Shown here in pieces: positions 34,547 to 45,672 of a stretch of DNA of 64,000 nt. The first letter of the stretch is position 1. Every line of letters starts with the position of its first letter. This DNA is from Channallabes apus. Lineage: Eukaryota > Chordata > Actinopteri > Siluriformes > Clariidae. The translations under genes and the position numbers were made by a program. The notes under the pieces were generated by a model that was given only the letters and a program-made list of their open reading frames with translations, did not search any database and was not told the DNA's origin. The stretch is taken from NCBI GenBank assembly GCA_030522415.1, contig CM060124.1:23670454-23734453 (forward strand), read 5' to 3'.

Positions 34547-34842
34547 TCACTGGTTAACACTAGCACTGTTCACTGGTTAACACTAGCACTGTTCACTGGT
34601 TAACACTAGCACTGTTCACTGGTTAACACTAGCACTGTTCACTGGTTAACACTAGCACTGTTCACTGGTTAACACTAGCACTGTTCACTGGTTAACACTA
34701 GCACTGTTCACTGGTTAACACTAGCACTGTTCACTGGTTAACACTAGCACTGTTCACTGGTTAACACTAGCACTGTTCACTGGTTAACACTAGCACTGTT
34801 CACTGGTTAACACTAGCACTGTTCACTGGTTAACATTAGCAC
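34547..34842 (+). repeat. 23-bp minisatellite, about 13 units
   Basis: Unit TTCACTGGTTAACACTAGCA + CTG, nearly perfect. The matching site has about five units in copy 2 and about two in copy 3. Confidence 0.95.
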
Positions 34843-34998
34843 AGGCAGATTATTTACATTACAGAATCCCCAAAACAGTATTTTACACACTCTGTGGTAA
34901 ATAGGTTTATTAATATATTTTATTTTTATTAGAACTATATGTTCTGTAAAGTTTATTTATCTTTGTCTTGACTAAATTCTCCTGTTGTCTTTAAGCAG

Positions 34999-35097
34999 AG
35001 CTCCGCTGTGGAGGATTGGGGGGTCAGACGGCTGACGGCTGGACTTTTGGAGCTACAGGACTGGAGGAGCCTGAACAAGCTGTTGAGGGAGCTGTAG
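34999..35097 (+). other. Candidate exon in copy 1
   Basis: A good acceptor (CTCCTGTTGTCTTTAAGCAG) precedes AGCTCCGCTG. The first frame reads 32 codons (DWGVRRLTAGLLELQDWRSL in the centre) to TAG at 35095-35097. A second frame stays open past it to a TGA after VYCIF near 35161 and is open in all three copies. Joined to the 33790 donor neither frame has an in-frame ATG, so this may be an exon of a non-coding RNA or the remains of a captured gene. Confidence 0.35.
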
Positions 35098-36226
35098 GAG
35101 GGATGACGTCACCGTCCGACAGCTTTAGAATGATGTTTGATCAGGTCTACTGTATATTCTGAACATAGAACTGCAAAATGTCTGATACAGTACTTTGGGG
35201 GAAACAAAGACTTAAACTGTTAAGTAATAACATTATTAATAACAAATATGTAATAGTTTTGATATTTGAAAAATTAATATTTTAATGTAAAAGGACTATA
35301 GATAGAGACTTATAAGCAGCTGGTGTATCCGGGTAGTTTAATGAACTTTAAGCAAAAAGACAACATGTATTCATCTGTTTTATATAAATTACTGTTTTAA
35401 CTTTGACTAGTTTTGGAAGAATAAATTGAATTGATAAAGTCATGTTTGCGTGTTTTAATTTTGGGGGATTGTTTGGGTATTTAAAAATTGTTTAGTTGAA
35501 CCAACAACTTCAATGGGCAAAAAATGGGACACAACTTTGTTTTAAATAGTCAAAGAGTTGGGCTGAAAATAATAATAATAATTATTGATCATAGAAACAA
35601 ATGAAACCAGTTAAACACTTGATTATATGTATTTGTGTTTGTTATTATGTGACCCATAATATTTTTTTCTCAGTATAAATAAATGTTTTGGGTTTTAAGA
35701 ACTCCAAAAGAGCAACGACAAACTTGGTATTCTCCATTGCGGTTTCTCACCTTCCACTCCTGAGTAGGACATGGTGTTAATTGCTCTGTGTGTGTCTGTT
35801 TTTGGCGGGGGGATGGGTGTGTGTGTGTTTTCGGCTGTTCAGCAGTTCTAAACACGAGCACAGTTTTTGTCCTTAACTAAAATACTTCAATACGTTAATA
35901 ATGAATTTATTTTGCTGAATAAGGTAATAAGCGATGTTTAAACCAACCCAGTAAGTTAAATAAGTGTTCCATACATTAAAGTACTGTGTATAACCAAGTG
36001 CCCTAGCAAACACAGTTACAGTACAGTTTACAGTACAAACAGAGTGTGTGCGCTGGAGGGATTGGAAGGTGAGTGAGAATACTCATTTACAAGACAAAAG
36101 ACGGTTAGAGGCAGCGCCGTTCTAGACCAGACAACACGGGGTGGGGGGAGGGGGGCATCATGTTCGAGCACTGTTTTTACCTGGCCTTACTGTATAGTAA
36201 CAGTATTGTATTTGCTGAATTGTTTT

Positions 36227-36275
36227 GAGGCACGCAAACCCCCAGACCACAATAAGGTGGCAATCCCTCAGGGGG
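36227..36275 (-). other. Relic of an RTE LINE 5' end within copy 1
   Basis: The minus strand reads CCACCTTATTGTGG within GC-rich arms and then GTTTGCGTGCC, closely matching the 5' hairpin of the LINE at 7200-7254. The same relic sits at the same internal place in copy 2 (53746-53794), so it was captured before amplification. Confidence 0.6.
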
Positions 36276-36878
36276 AAACAAAAAAAAATATATATATATA
36301 ATTATATAATAAAATATCCTTAATCCAGATTTTATCAATGACATAATATTTATCTAAGCTGGATGGTCAAATTCTCAAAAACGTTTAACCTAAAGTAAGA
36401 CTTAACACACTATAACTAAAATATTTACAAAACTGAAAGGTCTTATGAATGATAAAAAATACAAACTAAATTAAAACAGATGGGCTATTGAACAGATCAT
36501 AATATGTTTTATGTTTTCTGATTACAAATGATATATGGGTTGAATTTTAGAAAGGCTAAATGAAATAGCTAGTTTTGGTCATGTCAGTCCAGTAACTATA
36601 CTATGTAAAAGTAATTATAATATGAATGAATTAAGGGCAGGACCTAACCTAATGTTAATAATTTACACCATGATAACATTAGTATTCGTGTTTTTGTATA
36701 TATTTTTAAATGTTCAAATGAACGTTTCAGAGTATATAATTTGTCGTGTCATCTGTGATTGAGACCCATGAGTTAAATTGAAATATTTTTTATAGGTAGT
36801 AAGCCAGGTTTTAGTAACCTTGGACAAATCACCATGTAAGCCCTCTCTCGCGCACGCGCTCTCACGCTATCTCTCGCA

Positions 36879-36911
<33 letters not shown>

Positions 36912-37334
36912 TACACACACAGACACACACAAATAATACATGAAATCGCGTAAAACCAAATGAAACTAGGGTAAAAAATATGAGCAGTAAAATACAGTAG
37001 TATCCTGTAGGTGATCCCTGTCCTGTGATAACAGGCACTAACACTCTAGAACTGTTTACTTCTGTTAGTTTTGTTTTCAAGTGTGAATGTTTATGGGGAT
37101 TAAATCTGTCTCTGCTGCTGCATCTATACACCGTTGTGATAAGTGATTTGTGCCCCATCAGATCTTTAATGTGGGACGTTATGCTGGTTAAATGACTAAA
37201 GACACACTGATCCGTATGGACAGATATTTGTTCCAGATATTATGCGCCATTAATCAATTTGTTATGCCAATTTGACTTTCAGCGAAAACATCAAAAATAT
37301 AACGAAAACAAACCAAAGCAGAAGTTACATTTTA

Positions 37335-37500
37335 AGCTTTACTTTCAAAGTAAAATTTGATTTGTCACATACACAGCGCGATATGCAGTAAAATGCTTTG
37401 GGTGCTTTAGGCGAGGCTCGAACTCGGCACTGCTTCACCTGGACTGCTTTATAAGTGTCACGCGCGAACCGATTGCGCCACGGGAGCCACACGGAATTTG
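37335..37500 (-). mobile_element. tRNA-derived SINE inside copy 1
   Basis: On the minus strand, GTGGCGCAATCGGTTCGCGC (A box region) and CGAGTTCGAGCC (B box) form a tRNA-like head; the tail ends in TTGTCACATACACAG inverted. A matching copy is at 54875-55020 in copy 2, again inherited with the transposon. Confidence 0.65.
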
Positions 37501-38510
37501 CTCTTGTCAGAGGAACTTGCTCTCTCTCGTGCGCACACACACACATGAAATTGCGTAAAAACCAACGAAATATAAGCAGTAAAAAAAAAAATCAGTAAAA
37601 ATATATTAGAATAACAGGCGCTAACCCTCTGGAACTTTTTTACTATTGTTTCCAAGTGTTTATGGGGATTTAATCTGTCTCTGCTGCTTCATCCATTCAC
37701 AGTTGTGATAAGTGATTAATGCCCCATCAGATCTTTTGACGGGGGAGCATTATGCATGATTAAATGACTAAAGAAATACTGATCCATATGGGCAGATATT
37801 TATTCCAGGTTGCATGTGCCATTAATTGCCTTTCTTATGCCACTTGTAGACTATCAGTGAAAAAAAAATCAGCGAAAACATCATCAAAAATATAACGAAA
37901 ACAAACCCAAGCAGACATTACATTTTGAGCTTTACTTTGCAGCAAAATATTATCTATCAGTATATTAAATGGAACGAGGTAAAATACACAGTAATATAAA
38001 ATACTGTACATAGCCTGCGTTTTTATTCCGTACCTACAATGATCGGTATAGACCGATACCGTGTCTTTAAGGATCATTTCAGGATGTCTTAAAAAATATT
38101 TCACTAACTAATTTTATTAATTCATTATTAAATAATAAATAGCATAATCATCATGGGTTGTGTATTGAGTGATTTAACAAATCTGTTTTATTAATCGGTT
38201 TGTTGTTGTTGTTTTTTCATCTATTTATGAAACTATGTTGACAATGCAAGAACTGTCTGTATATTAAAGATACGGTATTGGGCTTCCTGGACACTGCAGT
38301 TAACTGTGCCAGTCAATGCTCCATCTGGCGGAATTATACGGCATTGCAACCATCTTTTTAGAAAGCGCATGGGGGCGTTTATGGGGCGGGGCATCGTTAA
38401 CTGCGTCATCGCGGGGGATCACATTCCATGCACGAAGCTTGCATTAACCCTTCATGGAACTGCCACGGAGCAGTCATGCTCCAGGCGGCTGTTTGACGTG
38501 GCTCCCACTG

Positions 38511-39514
38511 TATGTGTGCAGGTAATCCTCTTGTGGAAGTGTATGTTTTCAGATTAGTGCTGAGCATCGTGCATTTTGCATGAAAACACATCGCAGACAA
38601 AGCCTGACCTGTGAACAAGGTCAAACAAACAAACAAACACACAAAAAAGTAGCTGTTTAATTTGTCATCAATACATGTTGTTCCATTACTCCTGCTGCTC
38701 GAAACACACTGTCGTAGCATGGCTAATACTCCCTCCCCCCTACATATGTTGGAAATAAATAACAAATCTTTCTCAGCTCAGTGCTTTTTCAGCACAGATG
38801 ATGAATAACTAAAGATGCTGTCACTAAGCCTGAATCAAGACCCTTAACTATCAATCTGAGTGCAAAGTGGATTTTCTGCTCTGCACTATAATTTCTGTCA
38901 GTTATGTAATCTACAGCCGCAACATCTCATCTGATAGCATGTCCTGGTCTGGTGGGATAAATACTGTCTAACTGTATCCTTACATGCTAAAACAGAGAGG
39001 TGTCACAGGTGCATATGAAACATATAAGAAGCTATTATCTAATTATTACAAAATAATTATTTATTCCGATAAAGAAAACTACATTAAACTGAATATACTG
39101 TTTAACACTGGATTATCCTCTGAATTGCATTCTGGGTTATATCTTAAATGATTCTGTTGAGAATACTCTGGAAGCAGTGAGAAGGAACACCGTGCCATCT
39201 GAGGAACAAGAAGAAATCAATCCTTTTTTCGAAAACAGATATCTTGTTGCAGAGAATAATCCATGAGTTAAGTTCATTCCAGCAGCTACGAATGGTTACC
39301 GTTTGTAGTTAGATGAGCCAGAACACTGTGTTCACCTGCATGTGTTCACTAATTTCTCCCAATTTTTACAGCACTTGGCTCATAAGGATGTGATGTCAGT
39401 CTTCATTGTACCTGTACAATATTATCAACTGACAGCCCACACAATGCAGAGAAGTTTCAAGCTTACCAAAAAGATAATAATATTGATTTTAAAAGAAAAC
39501 AACATGCAGACATA
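38511..39514. other. Unassigned A/T-rich sequence
   Basis: No repeat or gene recognised. Confidence 0.4.
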
Positions 39515-40048
39515 CACTACCGTTCAAAAGTGTGGGGTCACTTTCTAACTCCATGATCGTTCCTGATTTTTATTTCTTTCTGCATTGTAAAGGAATGCTG
39601 AAGGCATCCAAAAAATGCATTAATCTCCATTGAACAGTTGATATTGAGATGTGTCTGTTACTTCATAATGCCTCTAATCTGAGGTGCTGTTAATTGGTCA
39701 TTTTTCAGGCTGAAAACTCTAAATGAACTTCTCGTCTGCGGCAGAGGTAGGTTTTGGTCTCGCCCTCCTGGGATGGCCTTAATGAGAGCCAGTTTCATTA
39801 TGGTGCTTGATGGATTTTGCAAATGCACTTGACAATACTGTTCTTGCAAGAACTATTACAGAAAGGCTGACCTCTGTGTCTTAAAATAACAACTAACTGT
39901 TGTTTTTGTTGTTGTTATGTAATTACCTAATTCCATATGTGTTATTTTATAGTTTTGAAATCCCCAGTATTGTTGTAGAATGTAGAAAATAAATCACTAA
40001 ACAAAAACAAAGAAATTTGCAAGCCACCCCAAATTTTGAACAATAGTG
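39515..40048. mobile_element. Tc1-type MITE
   Basis: Starts CACTACCGTTCAAAAGTGTG and ends TTTTGAACAATAGTG, an imperfect inverted pair with TA on both sides. This terminus is common among vertebrate Tc1 families. About 534 bp, no transposase. Confidence 0.75.
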
Positions 40049-40579
40049 TACTTTTAATGGATGTCTATTGTAGTGGGACATTGGGGTTTTAAAGAGTTTT
40101 GTTACATCGTTTTATGTACGGTAGTCTACTGTGTTTTGTGTGTGTATGTGTGTGTGAGAGAGAGACAGAGAGAGAGAGAGAGATGAGGTGCATTACTAAC
40201 AGTAGCACAAACTCACAGTCTCCTGGACAATTGTAATGCTTGATGATCATATAATCAATGTCAGGTTTGCAAAGATGAGTACGTAAGTTTGTATATTCAG
40301 TGAAATTACAGCTTTGATTTAATGATACTCAGTTTTGGAGTGACTAATTGGGATAACAGGGATAATTGCCCATGCTCTTGACACCGAGCCTGGCGGTCCC
40401 CCGCTCGGTCACCTTGGATGGGTGTATGCTGGGGAATAAGGTGCGTGATGTACGCCGGTTTGGTATGGGCCAGCGATGTGGTTCTACATCTCAGTAGCCC
40501 TGAGGGGCAGTAGTAAGGGGTACTCGGGCAGGAGGTGCTGGAACTGGGGATTGGGTGCCCTTAAGGCAATGTAGGGCAC
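40049..40579. other. Unassigned, partly retroelement-derived
   Basis: GT/GA microsatellite at 40136-40184. From about 40370 the sequence becomes GC-rich and probably belongs to the Gypsy relic that follows on the minus strand. Confidence 0.4.
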
Positions 40580-41307
40580 ACTGACATCTCCAGTTCGAGA
40601 TTAAACAGGTACCCAGTCAATGCGAGGGTTATGACATTGGAGCCAAGGGAGCCCCATCACTACTGCCTGTTCTGGCACCCGGGTTACCAGAAAAGAGATT
40701 CGCTCGGAGTGACGTCCGAGTCATAGTATCACTGGGGCCGTCCTCTGCATCCCACATCTCAACTTAATTGGCTGGCCAGCCAGTGAGACGGACGGGATGG
40801 TGGAAGGGAATGGGCTAACTGGAATACCAAGTGCCACAGCTAGCCTCCCGTCAATAAAATTTCCCGTGGCCCCCAAAACGATGAGCACCTCCGTTCAGGC
40901 TCTCCGGATCCCGTTCCCTGAGAGCGTGGCTGGAAGGAAGAGGGGTCTTAACTTTTGGGTCCTACCTGACCCAACCTTCCCCCCCCCCCCCCTCCTGGGA
41001 TGACCGCATCTGTGGCTTGCTGCGACACAGGTGTCACTTGCCCGCTGGGAGCCCTGTGGGCTGCTACACTGAGGGGCAAGCCTGGCTCCTCCATGAACGG
41101 AGGTGAGGCTTCGCCAGCAGAGCGCTTGAAGCGGTTTTTTTTGGGGTGGAAGAGGGGTTTCCCACCTGGAGCCGCCAGAACGTCTGGCCTGACTCTCACA
41201 AAGGCGGTTAGCCACTTATTAATCCCATGCATCTCCGAAATTAAAGCAGTTAGGGCTTCCTCCTGCCTATCAAGCACTCTCGCTTGATCCTCAACTATTT
41301 CTTGCAT
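40580..41307 (-). pseudogene. Gypsy-like Gag start and protease relic
   Basis: The minus strand from 41307 encodes a Gag-like N-terminus (MQEIVEDQARVLDRQEEALT, then a charged and Pro-rich stretch) for 119 codons. Further on, 40905-40580 reads a degraded aspartic protease region (VLGATGNFIDGRLA, the usual DSGA replaced) followed by VVMGLPWLQCHNPRIDW, the conserved link between protease and RT. A TGA interrupts near 40727. The intervening part of Gag is deleted and RT is absent. These are old remains, unrelated to the young LTR element at 1.5 kb. Confidence 0.65.
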
Positions 41308-41779
41308 CCTCTCTGATGGTGCGAATATTCTGTTATGTGGTGTGGTATGGAGAGCCGCACCATGAGATGTTTTTAATGATAAGAGCCCTGATGCAGGGTT
41401 TTAGACGGGGGCAGTGAAATAGCAGGCTGTGAGAGTGCTTATGATATGACTGGAAGACCGTCCCATTTGGAGATAGAGTGCTATTATTAATTAAGGGAAC
41501 TTAAAAGGAAAGTTTCTGTTTCTTTGCGCACTTGTCTTTGTCTTTCTCTTGGTCTTGACTTTGCCTTCATCTTTAACTTTGGCTTGGCCCTGATACCTTT
41601 ACCAGTGGTACCTAATATTCGCACGAAGTGCGCAGGTATCAGTACCCTTATATAAACACACTGCCAGATGCTGCTCATTCAGGCTGATTGCCTGACGGCG
41701 ACATTGCCTGGCAACAGCGTGTATAAATTGCCACGCCTTTGCCTGTTCAGAACTCCGCATGGTAGCAGCCTGACAAGCA
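41308..41779. other. Probable 5' region of the Gypsy relic
   Basis: Upstream of the Gag start on the minus strand. 41490-41600 is T/C- and G-rich and could be LTR or leader, but no ends were found. It runs abruptly into Tc1 copy C at 41780. Confidence 0.35.
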
Positions 41780-42562
41780 GACGAGACAAAAGTTGAACTT
41801 TTTGGAAGGTGCGTGTCCCGTTACATCTGGCGTAAAAGTAACAGCATTTCAGAAAAAGAACATCATACCAACAGTAAAATATGATGGTGGTAGTGTGATG
41901 GTCTGGGGTTGTTTTGCTGCTTCAGGACCTGGAAGGCTTGCTGTGATAGATGGAACCATGAATTCTACTGTCTACCAAAAAATCCTGCAGGAGAATGTCC
42001 GGCCATCTGTTCGTCAACTCAAGCTGAAGCGATCTTGGGTGCTGCAGCAGGACAATGACCCAAAACACAACAGCAAATCCACCTCTGAATAGCTGAAGAA
42101 AAACAAAATGAAGACTTTGGAGTGGCCTAGTCAAAGTCCTGACCTGAATCCTATTGAGATGTTGTGGCATGACCTTAAAAAGGCGGTTCATGCTAGAAAA
42201 CCCTCAAATAAAGCTGAATTACAACAATTCTGCAAAGATGAGTGGGCCAAAATTCCTCCAGAGCGCTGTAAAAGACTCGTTGCAAGTTATCGCGAACGCT
42301 TGATTGCAGTTATTGCTGCTAAGGGTGGCCCAACCAGTTATTAGGTTCAGGGGGCAATTACTTTTTCACACAGGGCCAAGTAGGTTTGGATTTTTTTTCT
42401 CCCTAAATAATAAAACCCCTCATTTAAAAACTGCATTTTGTGTTTACTTGTGTTATCTTTGACTAATAGTTAAATGTGTTTGATGATCAGAAACATTTTG
42501 TGTGACAAACATGCAAAAGAATAAGAAATCAGGAGGGGGGCAAATAGTTTTTCACACCACTG
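41780..42562 (+). mobile_element. Tc1 transposon copy C, 5' half missing
   Basis: Begins in the transposase at GACGAGACAAAAG and runs to the right terminus CACACCACTG; TA follows inside an L2 sequence. The left half is replaced by Gypsy-relic DNA, so a deletion or rearrangement happened at 41780. Remaining transposase (41780-42344) carries the same 2-bp deletion as copy A near 41841 and a TGG to TAG stop at 42089-42091. NPIEMLWHDLKKA is intact. Confidence 0.88.
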
Positions 42563-42564
42563 TA

Positions 42565-43770
42565 ACTGTGTGTCGTCAGCATAACAATGAAAACTAATAC
42601 CATGCTTACGGATTATGTTGCCCAGAGGAAGCATGTAAAGGGAAAAAAGCAGTGGGCCTAAAACTGAACCCTGCGGAACGCCAAACTCCACTAGAGAACA
42701 TGCAGAATAATCACCATTTAAGTCTACATACTGATAACAATCGGTCAAATAGGATCTGAGCCAGGAGAGGGCTGTACCCTTGATTCCTACTACTTTTTCT
42801 AATCTGTGAAGAAGAATAGCATGATCAATGGTGTCAAAAGCTGCACTGAGGTCAAGTAATACAAGCATAGTTACACAACCCTGATAAGAGGCCAATAGGA
42901 GGTCATTTACTACTTTAACGAGTGCTGTTTCTGTGCTGTGATGAGGCCTAAATCCTGACTCATACAGTTCATGTATGCTATTTCTATGTAGATATGAGCA
43001 TAGCTGCTCCGCTACTATCTTTTCCAGAATCTTAGAGATAAAGGGGAGGTTTGATATTGGCCTGTAATTGGACAGCTGACAGGGGTCGAGGTCAGGTTTC
43101 TTAATTCTTGGTTTGATAACTGCTAATTTAAAAGATTTTGGAACATAACCAATGCTGAGTGAGGAATTAATTATTCTCAACAGCGGTTCTGTTATTTCTG
43201 GTACTATCTGTTTAAGAAAATGTGTCGGTTCATTCTCTTCAAGGGGAGTAAAGTATTCTAGGTTCCGATCTGACATGGCTAGGTTAACATCTGTATCAAT
43301 TACATTGTTCGGTTTCAAAGCCTCAATTTTATGCCTGATATTTACAATTTTATTATTAAAAAAGTTCATGAACTCCTCACTATTTCATGATGTTGTTGTG
43401 GTGATTTCTGTAGTGGTCTTATTTCTGGTTAATTTGGCTACGGTATTATATAAAAATCTAGGATTATTTTTATTTTCTTCTATAAGAGTGGAGAGATCCG
43501 TTGATCTAGCTACACTTAGAGCTTTCCTATAGTTCAGGATGCTCTCTTTCCATGCTATTTGAAATACTAACAATTTAGTTTGACGCCATTTACGCTCTAA
43601 TTTCCGAGCGGGTTAGGGTTTAAAGTGTGCGTGTGATTGTTATATCAGGGAGCGAGTTTCTTATCTCTAATAATTTTTCTTTTAGCTGGAGCTACATTAT
43701 CTAAGGTACAACGAAATGTCGACTCTAAATATTCAGTCTCCTGATCGAGTTCTGTTGGGTCAGACCTAGC
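42565..43770 (-). pseudogene. L2 LINE fragment, RT and upstream part
   Basis: Minus strand: an upstream region equivalent to the L2 linker after the endonuclease (about 43770-43380; RKALSVARSTDLSTLIEENK, NPRFLYNTVAKLTR), then RT fingers [44 protein letters not shown] and CYADDTQL, where Tc1 copy C interrupts at a TA. Several frame breaks, near 43383 and 43610. Everything 3' of YADD is lost at the Tc1 rearrangement. Same subfamily as 8847-10440. Confidence 0.82.
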
Positions 43771-43829
43771 TCATCAGAATCAAATCAGACATAAAAGTCT
43801 GACAAAACACAGCATGACCTAGCTCATCA

Positions 43830-44652
43830 CTGTTCTCAGGACTGGGACCCAACGCCACAAAGCGTGCTCTTTCCTGTGCAGAGGACAACACATTGGGTGC
43901 CATATGGGATTCGGTCGTAAGCGGGCACAGCTGTCTCCCGCTCGTATCGAACCCATTCTCAACACCCTCAAGGAAAACAAGCTAGACCAGAAAGTGACCA
44001 TCACTTTCAGACATCCTAGCTCTCATGGCAGCTGTATCCACGGTGACACCTTTGGGCCTTCTGCACATGAGAGCATTCCAAGTTGTGGCTAAGAACCAGG
44101 GGATATAACTAGGGCCAATCCCCAATATGGGTTACGCGCCAGGTGCTTTGTACCCTTTCTACGTGGTTCAGACCCCGGGCTCTACTCTGGGTCCCACTCT
44201 AAGTTCATCTTGTCGTCGCTGAGGCTAACGACAGATGCTTCCCTCACAGGCTGGGGTGCGGTCAGGGCTCAGGGCGATTTACATTCCAGCATGGATGTGG
44301 GAGCAGTAGTACTGTTCAGTCTATCTCTGACACACGGGGAATGGTAACCCCACTCCTAAGTAGTCAGGGAGAGATTTTCATGTAGCAAGGCGGACCCCTT
44401 GCCTTCCAAGATATGCTTCGCCTTTTACTGCTCTTCAGATTTACGTCCAGATTTGCTATTGCCCTCTCCTACAAGGCGCGCGGGCTCACTTCGCCTCTAG
44501 GAATCAGGGCCCGTTCAACCTTGGGGATTGCCTCATCTATTGCATTAACAAGAGTTATTCCCCTGCAGCAAGTATCTGCTAAACAGGTAAACCCAGTCCA
44601 CTGCCGAATTGTTTCAGTGCTGGAGTTTCCGTCCTCGGGTCTTTACAGTTGA
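43830..44652 (+). pseudogene. DIRS-like retrotransposon relic (RT/RNase H and tyrosine recombinase)
   Basis: Scattered frames: LSPARIEPILNTLKENK (43930 on), a PLGLLHMRAFQ-like stretch (about 44055), then LTTDASLTGWGAVRAQG (44225-44275), typical of the RT/RNase H part of DIRS elements. From about 44475, ARGLTSPLGIRARSTLGIAS resembles the C-terminal recombinase block (LPSPLGV-AHSTRGMA) with Leu for the catalytic Arg. Many stops and deletions. DIRS elements integrate with a tyrosine recombinase and lack target duplications. Confidence 0.6.
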
Positions 44653-45344
44653 TCACACTCTTATTAAACATTCCTCACAAGTAGGCATCAGGTGACGTAA
44701 GATCTGAGGAATGGGACGGGTATGGGAAGGAATTGTAACTGACACCTTTTTTAAACTTGGTCCCCATTCACAACCACTTCCAGATGAGCTAAATTAATAC
44801 TCAACTATAAATACCTTTTCCTCCATCGAATGACACATTTCTGACAACAAACGCACACACAAATTCCTTTTGTAGCACAATCTTGGCAATATAATGAAAT
44901 ACATTTCATACATTAATACCTTATATCATACCATAAGATCACAAGGAAAATTTAAGATGTCTCAAATATTGTGTGTTGATTTTGAGATCTGTAATCCCTT
45001 AGGAATCTCCTGAAAAAAGCACAATATAACAATTTTGTACTGCCAGCTAGGAAATATTCCATCACCACTGCAGTCTGTATGGACCTCGGTACATTCGTCA
45101 TTCCTGTGTCAAGTAGATAATGAGAAAATGCATAGCTCTTCAGAGGTTGTGCTGAAAGACCATGTATTCTGGGATTCGAATGAGATTTTTGTCTTTAAGT
45201 ATTGCCAGTAACGCAAATGGTACCATACAGTGTGTGTTAGCAGACAATTTAGATGCACATTCAATTGGATTTCGGAACAATTTTTCCAGGCAGTACCCAT
45301 CTTAGCCAGCACACAAATTACAGTACACAGTTATCATAATTGGG
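44653..45344. other. Unassigned sequence
   Basis: No gene or repeat recognised. Confidence 0.4.
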
Positions 45345-45672
45345 CAGTACGATGGTGTAGTGGTTAGCACTGTCGCCTTGCATCTCCAGGGTCCAGGTTC
45401 GATTCTCGTCTCTGTGTGCATGGAGTTTGCATGTTCTCCCTGTGCTTGGTGGGTTTCCTCTTGGTACTAGGGTTTCCTCACACAGTCCAATGATATGCAG
45501 ATTAGGCTAATAGGCATTCCCAAATTGACTGTAGTGTGTGAGTGTGCCCTGCGATGGTTGGCACCCTGTCCAGGTTGTATCCTACCTTGTGCCCTAAACA
45601 TCCTGGTGTAGGCTCCAGGCTCCCGCGACCCTGAATACAGGATAAAGCGGTATAGAAGATGATTGAGTGAGT
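45345..45672 (+). mobile_element. tRNA-derived SINE (HE1/V-SINE-like), copy 1
   Basis: The head GATGGTGTAGTGGTTAGCAC has an A box and GGTTCGATTC a B box. The body GTTTCCTCACACAGTCCAA leads to the tail block AGGATAAAGCGGTATAGAAG and a short GAGTGA repeat. Two relatives lie at 48527-48895 and 56795-56930. Confidence 0.8.

Larger units (their letters stand above)
33470..38510 (+). mobile_element. ~5-kb TA-flanked DNA element, copy 1 (5,041 bp)
   Basis: Ends are inverted: CAGTGGGAGCCACGCCAAAT at the left, and the right end read inverted gives CAGTGGGAGCCACGTCAAAC, continuing AGCCGC on both (26 bp, 2 mismatches). TA flanks both ends (33468-33469, 38511-38512). Content from left to right: promoter-like region with first-exon donor, minisatellite, second exon candidate, LINE 5'-end relic, SINE, CA tracts. 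No frame longer than about 90 codons and no DDE transposase motif is present, so it is non-autonomous. The family cannot be assigned; TA targets suggest a Tc1/mariner-type or unknown enzyme. Confidence 0.85.

Noticed and set aside
33460..38519. Possible 8-bp target duplication TATGTGT(A/G) around copy 1
   Set aside because: Copy 2 shows only TA in common on its two sides, so the longer match at copy 1 is probably chance.
40347..40366. GGGATAACAGGGATAAT resembles the I-SceI homing endonuclease site
   Set aside because: It has an extra base compared with the 18-bp site, no homing gene or intron is near, and it lies at the edge of a retroelement relic. Chance similarity.
42470..43369. 300-codon frame as one protein
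   Set aside because: It reads from L2 into the inverted end of Tc1 copy C; the last ~30 residues are transposon terminus, not L2.
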